DNA of 64,000 nucleotides from Peribacillus sp. FSL H8-0477 (GTDB taxonomy: Bacteria; Bacillota; Bacilli; Bacillales; DSM-1321). Where the stretch lies: contig NZ_JBBODE010000001.1 in NCBI RefSeq assembly GCF_038002765.1, positions 1 through 64,000 on the forward strand, written 5' to 3'. A program made the position numbers and the translations under genes. A model generated the notes under the pieces. That model had not been told where the DNA came from and did no database searches. It was given only the letters and a program-made list of their open reading frames with translations. Positions 41,241 through 50,570 of this stretch are shown here, piece by piece; within the stretch, counting starts at the first letter, position 1, and each line of letters begins with the position of its first letter.

Positions 41241-42368
41241 TTATTCGGCTTTATTTAACGGTACTACATACTCCCGATTTACTTTCGCACATGCTTTTAA
41301 AAATTCCTGATCCTTCACGGTCTTTACCATAAATTCATTTGCGTTTTCTTGTAGTTTCATCAACTGCAATGGTTCCAAATCATTGCTAAAGAAAACAAGC
41401 TCGATTGTATTGTCTTGATGATCTGTAAAATAAGCTGCCAGCGTAAACACCCATTTTGTTGATCCGCCTTTTTGCCCGGCATGTTTCAACCACGTTTGAT
41501 TACGCGGATTGGTCATGGCTGTTTCTACGATTTCATCCAAAACAGCCTGCATGTTTTTAGGAAGAATTGTTTTTTGGTTGATGACTTCTAGCAAGTGAAG
41601 ATAGTCCGAAGTTGTTCCCCTTGGCAGACGGTCTGACCATATTCTCTGCAGATTTTCTGACATAGGCATAACCTTTTGTTTCAGCTCCTGCAGCTTACCA
41701 TCAGCAAGTTCGTCAGCAAGTTGCCCAGCAAGTAACACATACTCCTCGTGAGACATCTTTGTCAGCTTGTCCAAAACCTGTTCGTTTTCATATTGTTCTT
41801 CTAAATAAGCTGGAATCATGACTGCGGCACAAAAATGATACAAGTCATCATGATCTCGAAGATTCAATAATGCTAGCTGTTGATTTATTGCATCAAGTCC
41901 CAGCTTCCGCAATAGATACTCTGTATTCGCATTCGAACTGAATGCCATCATCCCTTTTGCTACTTCAATTAGCTTTACATGGTCGTTATGAATTAGTTGT
42001 TTTTGTTTAACCTGACTCAGCCATTCGGGATGTGCTCCACCATCAGTATTAGGTATGTAATATAAATCCAGTTCAGTCAACGAAATTTGTTCATCCTTGT
42101 TTAATTGTCCTTCAGAAATCTGACGAGCAAATTCCACCGCAATTATTAATTTCACTGTGCTTGCCAGCGGCATTTTTTGATGTTCATGTATTGAACATTG
42201 TTCGTTTCCATTATATTTTAAGGAGAAAGAAAAATTGGTTCCTGCTTGTTGCATATATGTATGGAAATACTCAGGGTCTGTCCTTTTAGAGTGTTTTCGG
42301 ATCATGATGATTGCTGCTGTAAACATAGACATAATCATAACCACAATAATTCCAATTGCTATGACCAC
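41241..42368 (-). CDS. Membrane-anchored serine hydrolase of the class A beta-lactamase family
   Basis: 375 residues: an N-terminal membrane anchor (VIAIGIIVVMIMSMFTAAII), then a domain with the penicillin-recognising fold. SxxK is in PLASTVKLIIAVEF (about residue 70), an SxN-like SSNANTEYLL follows, and a KTG-like KGGSTKWVF lies near residue 310. There is no clear Glu166-type omega loop, so true beta-lactamase activity is doubtful; many such proteins are of unknown substrate. Stand-alone gene with its own terminator. Confidence 0.78.
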   Translation of the reverse strand: MVIAIGIIVVMIMSMFTAAIIMIRKHSKRTDPEYFHTYMQQAGTNFSFSLKYNGNEQCSIHEHQKMPLASTVKLIIAVEFARQISEGQLNKDEQISLTELDLYYIPNTDGGAHPEWLSQVKQKQLIHNDHVKLIEVAKGMMAFSSNANTEYLLRKLGLDAINQQLALLNLRDHDDLYHFCAAVMIPAYLEEQYENEQVLDKLTKMSHEEYVLLAGQLADELADGKLQELKQKVMPMSENLQRIWSDRLPRGTTSDYLHLLEVINQKTILPKNMQAVLDEIVETAMTNPRNQTWLKHAGQKGGSTKWVFTLAAYFTDHQDNTIELVFFSNDLEPLQLMKLQENANEFMVKTVKDQEFLKACAKVNREYVVPLNKAE

Positions 42369-42425
42369 CTGCCTGCACTCCCTTTTTTTCTATATTTGAA
42401 GTACTTGCCTCTTCAGGTTTTTCAT

Positions 42426-42449
42426 AAAAAAAGAAGGCTTTAGGCCTTC
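42426..42449 (-). terminator. Terminator after the Spo0M-like gene
   Basis: GAAGGC/GCCTTC stem around CTAAA, followed by T7 on the minus strand. Confidence 0.85.
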
Positions 42450-42473
42450 CACTTGATTTTAGATTGTAGTACG

Positions 42474-42860
42474 TCAGCGGACAATTTTAATCTCATCATG
42501 ATCATTTTGTTTCACTTCATTAGTGAAAATCAATCTAGTGTGAAAACGATAGCTCAACACATCTGAATGGTAAAGCTCTGTCGGGAGTTTGTAGGAGAAC
42601 GGAAATTCACACATTGAATTAGATTCAATGACTTTAGACATTAAGATTGTAGTGGCTGCTTCCACCATGGTCTCTTGATTGGTTTCATTGTTTTTGACAA
42701 TCAAATCGCATTCTAACCGTTTTATTTTTTGTTTCACCCAGCCGCCTTTAAGGTAAAAACACCCTTTTACATTTGCTCCAGGTTCAAATTCAGTTTCATG
42801 AAGTACCAAGTCAATCGACGCCGAGCCGATTTTTAAAAAATTCATACATTTTGTTAACAA
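42474..42860 (-). CDS. Short Spo0M-like (arrestin-fold) protein
   Basis: 128 residues resembling the N-terminal half of sporulation-control protein Spo0M: IGSASIDLVLHETEFEPGAN, then FYLKGGWVKQKIKRLECDL and EFPFSYKLP. Spo0M of Bacillus subtilis is about twice as long, so this is either a short family member or a truncated one; the end (DEIKIVR) is abrupt. The likely start is TTG 42860, with GGAGG 10 bases upstream; the Met at residue 6 is the alternative. Confidence 0.7.
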   Translation of the reverse strand: MLTKCMNFLKIGSASIDLVLHETEFEPGANVKGCFYLKGGWVKQKIKRLECDLIVKNNETNQETMVEAATTILMSKVIESNSMCEFPFSYKLPTELYHSDVLSYRFHTRLIFTNEVKQNDHDEIKIVR

Positions 42861-43123
42861 GTAAAATGAACCTCCATTGTTACTGTCTGCATGCTAGCAG
42901 TACAGGTAAAACCCTTCATTACAAATGTTTTCTCAATAGTCATATACTGTAGGATAAGCATATTCTAGTATGCGGAATTAAGAAAGTCAACAAAGATTTA
43001 CTTGTGGCAGCTTTTCACAATGAAAATAAAATCTTTTCGTATAGGTTTAAACGATTCGGATTCCGGTAATAATAAATACGCAACTACAATTGCGATTTAC
43101 ACAAGTGCTAGGAGGCAACAATA

Positions 43124-43324
43124 ATGGAACGTGGTAAAGTAAAATGGTTTAACAGTGAAAAAGGCTTTGGATTCATTGAGCGGGAAGATGGCGACGATGT
43201 ATTTGTACACTTCTCTGCTATTCAAAGCGAAGGATACAAATCGCTTGAAGAAGGCGAAGAAGTAACCTTCGAAGTTGAACAAGGCCAACGAGGCCCACAG
43301 GCGACTAACGTACAAAAAGCCTAA
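43124..43324 (+). CDS. Cold-shock protein (CspA family)
   Basis: 66-residue single-stranded nucleic-acid-binding protein with both RNP motifs ([10 protein letters not shown] and DVFVHFSAI) of the OB-fold cold-shock domain. It acts as an RNA chaperone and is often transcribed with a long leader. TAGGAGG lies 10 bases before the ATG. The 263-bp gap upstream (42861-43123) holds an imperfect hairpin around 42940-42975 but no ORF. Confidence 0.96.
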   Translation: MERGKVKWFNSEKGFGFIEREDGDDVFVHFSAIQSEGYKSLEEGEEVTFEVEQGQRGPQATNVQKA

Positions 43325-43336
43325 TTCATAAAAAAA

Positions 43337-43370
43337 ACAGACTCTCGTTTGAGAGTCTGTTTTTCTTTTT
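43337..43370 (+). terminator. Terminator of the cold-shock gene
   Basis: ACAGACTCTC/GAGAGTCTGT perfect 10-bp stem around GTTT, then T5CT5. Confidence 0.94.
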
Positions 43371-43380
43371 CATCCTTAAG

Positions 43381-43500
43381 TTAATGCTGTTTATTAGGAA
43401 GCTTAAATTCCGGGTGACCTTTTCCCTGACGTTTTTGATTCTTTTTTTGCTTTTGCTGTTGTTCAACCACTTTTTTGACAAACTCATTCGTGCTATCCAT
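43381..43500 (-). CDS. DUF4023-type small protein (39 aa)
   Basis: A 39-codon gene on the strand opposite the cold-shock gene, running from ATG 43500 to TAA 43381. It encodes MDSTNEFVKKVVEQQQKQKK and then a basic end (RQGKGHPEFKLPNKQH). CTAAAGGAGGGG precedes the ATG, an excellent ribosome binding site. Length, N-terminus MDSTxEFV and C-terminus LPNKQH match what I know of DUF4023 proteins of Bacillaceae. Function unknown. Confidence 0.82.
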   Translation of the reverse strand: MDSTNEFVKKVVEQQQKQKKNQKRQGKGHPEFKLPNKQH

Positions 43501-43577
43501 TTTAACCCCTCCTTTAGTGAATGGTCTTACTTTAACCATTCACACTTTAAACCATACAAACTTAGAGGAAAGACAGC

Positions 43578-45314
43578 TCAGTAAGACAATTCTACCTCAA
43601 CCCAACCCCGCACACTATTAATAAACCAGATGCTCGATGCTTGATGCAAATCATCCAACGTGACTGTTTTTTCTACAATTTGTTTTGTTATCAACAGTTC
43701 TTCTCTAAAAGTTCCCGGTAAGAGTCCGTTATGTACCGGCGGCGTGACATACTCATTATTCATCTCAAGAACGAGGTTACCATTCGTAAACTCTGTCAGT
43801 TCCTTTTTCTCGTTGAAGAGAAGAACATCAAAATAACCGGGAAAGCTTGCTTGAAAAGCTTGATACATATTTCGATGTGTCGTTTTATGATACAGAAATG
43901 GATTATCTTTACTCATAGGCTTATCCGCCAAGCTTACCTTTTTTACTCCGCTCAGCTTTTCAATATCGGTACATTCTATTGTAACAACTCCACCCTTGTT
44001 AATCAGCAGACGAACTTTTTTCAGACCCGTACAGTGTTTTTGCGCAAATGGATATAGTTCATTTTGAATGTCGATTAATTGTAACTTTATCCCGAAATAG
44101 TCAGCCGATTTCTGCAGCCGTTTTAAATGATGCTCAAGCAAATAATACTGTCCATTCTCGAGTTTAATGGTTTCAAGTAGTTGAAAGTCGGGTGTACTAG
44201 TTGTTAGTAAAGATGCTTTTAGATACGCTTCTTTGTATTCTTCATTAATCTCTGAGTCCCAAGTAATTCCTCCACCCGCGCCATATTCCAGTTCGTCAGT
44301 TGCCGTATCGAGTACAACAGTCCGAATGGGAACATTGAATACCGCTTCTCGATTGGGTGTTAAATACCCAATTGCCCCGCAATAGATACCACGGGGAGAC
44401 TTTTCGGCAGCTGCAATAACCTCCATCGTACTTATTTTGGGCGCCCCTGTTATCGATCCACATGGAAAGAGGGCCTTAAATAAATCAATAAACGTAACTG
44501 AAGGATTTGTTTTGGCACTGATGGTAGACGTCATTTGCCACACGGTCGGATATTGTTCAATCGTTAGGAGCTCATCGACATGTACGGATCCATTCTCTGC
44601 GATTATACCTAAATCATTACGCAGTAAGTCGACAATCATCAGATTTTCTGCAATGTTCTTTTCTGACTGACGGAGCCATTCCTTCTGCCTCTCGTCTTGT
44701 TCTTTTGAATATCCTCTTTTAACAGTTCCTTTCATCGGACGCGTGGTAATTACATCGTTTTTCCAATCAAAGAAAAGCTCGGGAGATGCTGATAATATGG
44801 TTATATCGCCGGTATCTAAATAAGCACTATAAGCTGAGTTCTGCGCCTTTGCTAAATCTTGATAATAAGCAAAAGCTTCACCTTTAAAAGAAGAGCGCAG
44901 CTTCATTGTATAATTGACTTGATAGGTATCACCGTTTTCAATTTTTTGTTTAATACGCTGAAAGCCCTGCTCATAGTCGGCTGCACAGGTATCACTTTGC
45001 CAATCTGTCGTTTCATAATGAGCGGTATTATATGTTAAAGTTTCTCCATTGACTGGAGCTTCAAATATGCCAAACCAGATAAGCGGTACGATGCCTCCTG
45101 CTTTTACTTTATAAGAAGAATCAAAGGCAGGCGCTGCTTCATAAGACAGAAAGCCTGCAGCATAATAGCCTTGATCAAGTTCTTTTTGAACCTTCGTCAT
45201 TATAGCGAGTACTTCATCGAGCTTTTGAGTTTGGTGAATTCTAACAGGTTTCGTAAAAAGCAGTGATTGACCGCTAAACTCAAACAAAAGAGTTGCTGGT
45301 GTTTGTGTATTCAA
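43578..45314 (-). CDS. pabB: PabB-PabC fusion: aminodeoxychorismate synthase component I / 4-amino-4-deoxychorismate lyase
   Basis: Makes p-aminobenzoate for folate. Residues about 1-360 are the chorismate-binding PabB domain (SASPELFFDWKND, RPMKGTVKRG, HVDELLTIEQYPTVWQMTS, LFPCGSITGAPKISTMEVI). Residues about 370-578 are a class IV aminotransferase-fold domain (LEHHLKRLQKSADYFGI, KTTHRNMY with the PLP Lys, LTEFTNGNLVLEM, GLLPGTFREELL), that is, PabC. In Bacillus subtilis these are separate genes; here they are fused. No pabA or folP lies beside it in this window. Confidence 0.88.
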   Translation of the reverse strand: MNTQTPATLLFEFSGQSLLFTKPVRIHQTQKLDEVLAIMTKVQKELDQGYYAAGFLSYEAAPAFDSSYKVKAGGIVPLIWFGIFEAPVNGETLTYNTAHYETTDWQSDTCAADYEQGFQRIKQKIENGDTYQVNYTMKLRSSFKGEAFAYYQDLAKAQNSAYSAYLDTGDITILSASPELFFDWKNDVITTRPMKGTVKRGYSKEQDERQKEWLRQSEKNIAENLMIVDLLRNDLGIIAENGSVHVDELLTIEQYPTVWQMTSTISAKTNPSVTFIDLFKALFPCGSITGAPKISTMEVIAAAEKSPRGIYCGAIGYLTPNREAVFNVPIRTVVLDTATDELEYGAGGGITWDSEINEEYKEAYLKASLLTTSTPDFQLLETIKLENGQYYLLEHHLKRLQKSADYFGIKLQLIDIQNELYPFAQKHCTGLKKVRLLINKGGVVTIECTDIEKLSGVKKVSLADKPMSKDNPFLYHKTTHRNMYQAFQASFPGYFDVLLFNEKKELTEFTNGNLVLEMNNEYVTPPVHNGLLPGTFREELLITKQIVEKTVTLDDLHQASSIWFINSVRGWVEVELSY

Positions 45315-45406
45315 AAACTTCTTCCTTCCTTTTTCAAGACATCACTAGTACTAGCTGTATCGTAACAAATATTGATTCATTCTGCTCAAATGAACGTTCT
45401 TGTCCT

Positions 45407-45435
45407 AAAAAAAAAGAGCCGAAAAAACTGGCTCT
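45407..45435 (-). terminator. Terminator after the DUF2642-like gene
   Basis: AGAGCC/GGCTCT stem around AGTTTTTTC, followed by T9 on the minus strand. Confidence 0.85.
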
Positions 45436-45460
45436 AGGGTTCCTCTTATTCCTTAATAAC

Positions 45461-46126
45461 TCATGGGAAATAGACAGATTTCAGATGATTTAGCCTGAGA
45501 AATACGGTTGTTCCATTTGCATTGACGAGTTCAATGCAATGATCTTCAATCTGTTTCAGTAAACCAATTTTCTGCATCTCTCCTCCTCCATCAAATACGG
45601 CTAATCCCCCTATTTCTTTCTTTAACTGTTCTTCTAGAGAACGCACGAGCGGACCAGATGAAGGCTTTACCGGTAGTTTTTCATTCGAAAGCGTATAGGG
45701 ACTAATGTTTTGATTGTATGGGGTCAGCCATTTTAAATGTGACAGTGATATATACATCGTTTTATATACTGGCGAATAAAAAACAATATAGTCTGTAAGC
45801 ACTTGAATAATATAGCCATGATAGGTTATGTTGCCTGTAACATATACCTCGGAAAATACTCCCTTTGCATTGGTTAACATATTTCGATAAGATAATATTT
45901 CTGTGTCTTGTACCAATGATTTCTCTTCTGTACTCTCTGTTTGTTCGTCTTTATTTGTATTATGTTGAATACGATGAACATGCAGCAAGGGAATGTAATA
46001 AAACGCTTGTCCATTATATAAAACCAATATGTCTGGTCCTACATCTGTTAATATCCCTGTAAAGAAACTTTTGCCTGACAGTTCAATGTCTACATTTTTT
46101 CCTATCAGTGTTTTCATATTTCTCAC
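45461..46126 (-). CDS. DUF2642-like protein with three Sm-like repeats
   Basis: About 221 residues made of three related beta-rich units: GKNVDIELSGKSFFTGILTD (residues 7 on), GVFSEVYVTGNITYHGYIIQ (about 88) and EMQKIGLLKQIEDHCIELVN (about 184). Each ends in a strand like YYIPLLHVHRI, MYISLSHLKWL or VFLRLNHLKSV. This pattern recalls DUF2642 proteins, some of which are spore coat components. The likely start is GTG 46126, with GGGAGGAG six bases upstream. It begins 19 bp after the ArsB-like gene, so they may be co-transcribed. Confidence 0.7.
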   Translation of the reverse strand: MRNMKTLIGKNVDIELSGKSFFTGILTDVGPDILVLYNGQAFYYIPLLHVHRIQHNTNKDEQTESTEEKSLVQDTEILSYRNMLTNAKGVFSEVYVTGNITYHGYIIQVLTDYIVFYSPVYKTMYISLSHLKWLTPYNQNISPYTLSNEKLPVKPSSGPLVRSLEEQLKKEIGGLAVFDGGGEMQKIGLLKQIEDHCIELVNANGTTVFLRLNHLKSVYFP

Positions 46127-46145
46127 GTATATCTCCTCCCGCCGT

Positions 46146-47501
46146 TTAGGCAAATATAAATTGCACCCAATAATAGAGTAAAAATAGCGTCAATAGTGTG
46201 GTTACTGGTACAACCACCAGTGAAATGGATAAATAATCTCTCCAATGAATTTTTATTTTGTTTTTCTTTAAAATGTCCATCCATATGAGCGACGCCAATG
46301 TACCAATTGGCAAGAGTAACGATCCAAAATCACTACCGATAATAGTTGCCAGATAAATCGTTTTTAACGTGACTGGATCTAACCCCATTTCTGTTAAGGT
46401 TATGGTACCGATCATTAAAGCAGGATGATTATTAAAGATATTTGATAAAACAGAAACCAAACTGCCCATAATGAACGTGGCTTGGAATAAACCTTGATTA
46501 ACAATTGGTTCAAACCACTCCACCAGCATGTTCGTCAGACCTGCATTTTGCAGTCCATAAATAATGACATACATAGAAAAAGCGAACAGAAGGATATGCC
46601 ATGGCGTTTTTTTCAGAATATCAAGTGGACTTGTCCGCAAATGATACCATCTCCAAAACAACATAATCAGCGATCCAGAAACAGCAACCCATTCAATCGG
46701 TATTCCAACATACGATGCGGCGAAAATCAGACAGCGGATAAGAAGCACAAAAAGTAAGACTGTCGTCATCAATTTGGTTCGTTTTCGTTTTGTTTCAACT
46801 GAAAGTTTCCCCTTCAAGGGATGGAAGTGTTTACTAAAAAATGATTCTTCGATGTCATTGCCAATGCCGGGCAGTGTTTTAGGTAAACGATTTCTAATGA
46901 CCATATACATGAGCCAAGACATAAATAACAGGCCCAGTGTCGCCGGTACAAACATCATGGCTGTATGCATATAGAGACTCATATCAATGATTCTCAAAGC
47001 AATCAAATTAACAATATTGCTGACTCCAATCGGTGCACTTGAGGCGGTGGCAATTAACGCACCCGAAATTAAATAAAGAATTTGTTGATGTGGTTTTATA
47101 TGGAGTTTCTTTAAAAGAAGAATTAAAATTGGTGTCGTAATTAAGATACTCCCATCATTATTGAATAAAAGGGTCATCAAAAAACATAACAGTTGTATAT
47201 TCCAGTATAGCCGGTGACCCGATTGCTTCGATAAATTGACCAATCTTGTAGCTGCCCAATGAAAGAATCCAAAACTTTCAAGAATAACAGCCATAACTAT
47301 CGTTGCGATAATCGTGACTGATGCCCCTCCGATTTTCCCCATGATATCGATAAGGTCAGTGCCTGTTACTACCCCTCCCACTATTAAAATGGCTGCACCA
47401 ATCGAAGCTGGCCAAGCTTCATTTAATCCTTGAGGTCTCCATAAGATCACAATCATGGTTAGAATGAACACCCCTGTACTCATAGCCATTATGAAGTTCA
47501 T
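46146..47501 (-). CDS. ArsB-like/ion transporter superfamily membrane protein
   Basis: 451-residue polytopic membrane protein with about 11 helices. Family-like features are the paired re-entrant motifs LLFNNDGSILITTPILILLL and SNIFNNHPALMIGTITL, and SSAPIGVSNIVNLIAL. Closest to the ArsB/YwrK group (arsenite or other anion export), but there is no arsR or arsC nearby, so the substrate is uncertain. ATG 47501 (MNFIMAMSTG) has AAAGGAG upstream; the frame opens at 47543. Confidence 0.8.
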   Translation of the reverse strand: MNFIMAMSTGVFILTMIVILWRPQGLNEAWPASIGAAILIVGGVVTGTDLIDIMGKIGGASVTIIATIVMAVILESFGFFHWAATRLVNLSKQSGHRLYWNIQLLCFLMTLLFNNDGSILITTPILILLLKKLHIKPHQQILYLISGALIATASSAPIGVSNIVNLIALRIIDMSLYMHTAMMFVPATLGLLFMSWLMYMVIRNRLPKTLPGIGNDIEESFFSKHFHPLKGKLSVETKRKRTKLMTTVLLFVLLIRCLIFAASYVGIPIEWVAVSGSLIMLFWRWYHLRTSPLDILKKTPWHILLFAFSMYVIIYGLQNAGLTNMLVEWFEPIVNQGLFQATFIMGSLVSVLSNIFNNHPALMIGTITLTEMGLDPVTLKTIYLATIIGSDFGSLLLPIGTLASLIWMDILKKNKIKIHWRDYLSISLVVVPVTTLLTLFLLYYWVQFIFA

Positions 47502-47731
47502 GATTGTACTCCTTTCTCTTAATAGATCCCTGCCATTTAACACGGCATGTCCATTACCCTACTAAGATATTCACCGCTATAGCAAAGGGGAAGGTTATAT
47601 GTCCAAGCTTGTTTAAATGTACGTTTGTTAACGCAGTGTATTTGTCCCTTAAAGAGGAAGGCCCAAAAAACAACCCCACGATTATTCCATTAATTGGTAT
47701 AATAAAGAAAAGCTTGCTGGGAGGGTTTGCG

Positions 47732-48025
47732 ATGAAGAAGTATCTGATCGCTGGAGTAGTACTACTTGCAATCGATTTAGCCGTTCTCCTATTTTTCTGG
47801 GAGTGGCGAATGCTGCCAGCCATTACGGCTATAACCGCTTTTCCGTTTATTTTTCTAGCGGGGTTTATTACAGGGGCTTACAAAGACCCAGATCATTACC
47901 ATCTGGATATACAGGAATCCAGTAGTTCACGTAATAAAAAAACAATGATAGCTACACGAATTTTAGCCATTGCCCTGCCAAGCTTTCTTGTATGCATCCC
48001 CTCATTCATTTTCTATTATTGGTAA
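47732..48025 (+). CDS. Small two-to-three-helix membrane protein (DUF5316-like)
   Basis: 97 residues with membrane segments at about 4-24 (YLIAGVVLLAIDLAVLLFFW), 28-50 (LPAITAITAFPFIFLAGFIT) and 75-95 (ILAIALPSFLVCIPSFIFYY). The hydrophilic loop (YKDPDHYHLDIQESSSSRNK) lies between the last two. Resembles DUF5316 proteins of Bacillus; function unknown. The start at 47732 has GGGAGGG upstream; the open frame extends upstream to 47504 without support. Confidence 0.72.
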   Translation: MKKYLIAGVVLLAIDLAVLLFFWEWRMLPAITAITAFPFIFLAGFITGAYKDPDHYHLDIQESSSSRNKKTMIATRILAIALPSFLVCIPSFIFYYW

Positions 48026-48066
48026 CGTGAGGTTAATCCTTATTAGAAATTATGTGTTTGTCCCAA

Positions 48067-48098
48067 ATAAAAAAGAGCGGCCACTGGCAGCTCTTTAA
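48067..48098 (-). terminator. Terminator between the DUF5316-like gene and the aldo/keto reductase gene
   Basis: AAAGAGC pairs with GCTCTTT around a looped GCCAGTGGC mini-hairpin, followed by T6 on the minus strand; usable in both directions. Confidence 0.8.
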
Positions 48099-48113
48099 AG
48101 GATTCTATATAAC

Positions 48114-48989
<876 letters not shown>

Positions 48990-49034
48990 TTAAGCCTCGA
49001 TCTTTATAACGTAAAAAATACGTACATCCAGAAA

Positions 49035-49068
49035 CAAAAAGAGCCATCCCATATTGGACAGCTCTTTT
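49035..49068 (-). terminator. Terminator after the rhodanese gene
   Basis: AAAAGAGCTGTCC pairs imperfectly with GGATGGCTCTTTTT around AATATG on the minus strand. Confidence 0.8.
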
Positions 49069-49078
49069 GATTACCCTA

Positions 49079-49471
49079 TTAGTTCACTTCATAGCCTTCA
49101 TTTTTCCACGCAGTTGTTCCACCTTCAATGTACGCAACATCTGTGAATCCCATTTGATGAAGAAGGTAAGCGCCTAGAGCGGCTTGTCCACCAGCACCGC
49201 ATGTAACTAAAACGGGACGATTACGATCAGCTAATTCACTTTCTCTCATTTGTTCTGGCAGTTCAAGATCTGCACGAATACCCAGCATTCCTAGTGAAAT
49301 ATTTAAGCTGCTAGGAATTAATCCACATGCTCCAGCATCTTTTGCATCTTGTACATCAATGACTAATGTGTTCGGATTTTCTTGGATTTTTTCACGAGCT
49401 TGTGCAGAAGTAACACCTGGTACATGTTCACGTGCTTCCCCAACCATTTGCATAAACGTTTTTGCCATTGG
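49079..49471 (-). CDS. Rhodanese-like domain protein
   Basis: 130-residue single-domain rhodanese (sulphur transferase fold). The active-site Cys begins the loop CGAGGQAALGAY (about residue 94), and the CH2A-like DVQDAKDAGACG is near 50. It may handle persulphide sulphur or serve in stress response; substrate unknown. ATG 49471 (MAKTFMQMVG) has GGAGG upstream; the frame opens six codons earlier. Confidence 0.87.
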   Translation of the reverse strand, partial: PMAKTFMQMVGEAREHVPGVTSAQAREKIQENPNTLVIDVQDAKDAGACGLIPSSLNISLGMLGIRADLELPEQMRESELADRNRPVLVTCGAGGQAALGAYLLHQMGFTDVAYIEGGTTAWKNEGYEVN

Positions 49472-49572
49472 TAAAACCTCCATATTCAACTAGTATTTCT
49501 ACCTAACTATAATACATTTCCACATAAAAATGAAATTCCAGGTGTTTTACCTGACCAGTTCATCTAAAAAAG

Positions 49573-50028
49573 TTATGGTTTTGTGATAAAGAACGGCAAA
49601 GAGTCCACTCCAACGATTCGAGCATAGGTGAAAATCTGTCCTTTGTGATGGATTTCATGATCAATCGCAGTTGAAATCCAATTAGCGCCTGTGTCTTTCA
49701 TTTCATTCATCTCTATGGTCATCTCCAAGTTCTCTGCAGATAAATCTCGAAAGCTCTGAAGTGTTTTTTCTGTTGCCTGATTCAAATACCTTCTTAATTC
49801 ATCCATCGAATGTGCATTCACTGGTGCAGAAGAGGTATATGGCTTGTTCTGAACCTTTGCTAAAAACATATCAGTGGACCCTGTTAGATGGATCACTAAC
49901 GCACTCAACGGCATCCCCCCATCCCAAGGGGAAAAATGAAGATATTCGTCATCGATCTTTTCTAGTACTTCTTGAAGGACTTGCCGATGTCTCTCCCATC
50001 GTTTCTGTAAATTAGCGACACTTTCCAT
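49573..50028 (-). CDS. DinB/YfiT-like metal-dependent protein (DUF1572-like)
   Basis: 151 residues with the four-helix DinB fold. The metal-binding His residues are in LVIHLTGSTDMF (about 47) and the pair in DHEIHHKGQIFTYAR (about 127-131). DinB-like proteins often act as thiol-dependent transferases or damage-inducible proteins; the specific role is unknown. GGAGGG stands before ATG 50028. It follows the DoxX gene by 19 bp and may be co-transcribed with it. Confidence 0.82.
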   Translation of the reverse strand: MESVANLQKRWERHRQVLQEVLEKIDDEYLHFSPWDGGMPLSALVIHLTGSTDMFLAKVQNKPYTSSAPVNAHSMDELRRYLNQATEKTLQSFRDLSAENLEMTIEMNEMKDTGANWISTAIDHEIHHKGQIFTYARIVGVDSLPFFITKP

Positions 50029-50047
50029 TTCATTTCCCTCCTGAATT

Positions 50048-50497
50048 TTAATGCTTCAATTTTTTTTGAAGATCATTTGATAAAACATACCCTTTGTTTG
50101 TTCGGTACGGCCGTTTTGTAGCCCAAAGAATCCACCAAATCAACAATGGCTGAAAGAATAGTCTTACCCATAAAGCCCATTGAGGGCTAGATTTAAAGCC
50201 AGGTGCCGAAATGCCGGCAAATGCGGCATAAATATTAGCTGGAAAAATCAGCACTAAATACCATGCGATGACCACTCCCGTTATACGACGCATGCTTGGT
50301 ATAAAAAGAAAAATAGCTAGGAACCATTCAAGCACACCGGTGAGATAAATAATCGCTTCTCTCCACGGAATAAAATCCGGAAGCATATCAGCAAAACCTT
50401 TTGCCTCAGTAAAGTGGTAAATGCCTGCAGTAATAAATACAAAAGAAAAAACAATCATTCCGAATAACCTTGCTATTGAAGCAGATGAATTTGACAT
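50048..50497 (-). CDS. DoxX-family membrane protein
   Basis: 149-residue integral membrane protein with four hydrophobic helices: IARLFGMIVFSFVFITAGIY, IIYLTGVLEWFLAIFLFIPS, ITGVVIAWYLVLIFPANIYA, and LFFQPLLIWWILWA. The N-terminal FVFITAGIYHF with a following Lys matches the DoxX family. Role unclear. Upstream neighbour of the DinB-like gene. Confidence 0.82.
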   Translation of the reverse strand: MSNSSASIARLFGMIVFSFVFITAGIYHFTEAKGFADMLPDFIPWREAIIYLTGVLEWFLAIFLFIPSMRRITGVVIAWYLVLIFPANIYAAFAGISAPGFKSSPQWALWVRLFFQPLLIWWILWATKRPYRTNKGYVLSNDLQKKLKH

Positions 50498-50570
50498 TTC
50501 AGCACAGCCTTTCTTAGTAGTTACGTTAGACCGCGATGGCTATTCTTTGTCAATTCTTCGACAGATCAAG

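Noticed and set aside
41241-42368. Antibiotic-resistance beta-lactamase
   Set aside because: Has SxxK- and KTG-like motifs but a membrane anchor and no clear Glu166-type catalytic loop, so resistance is not supported.
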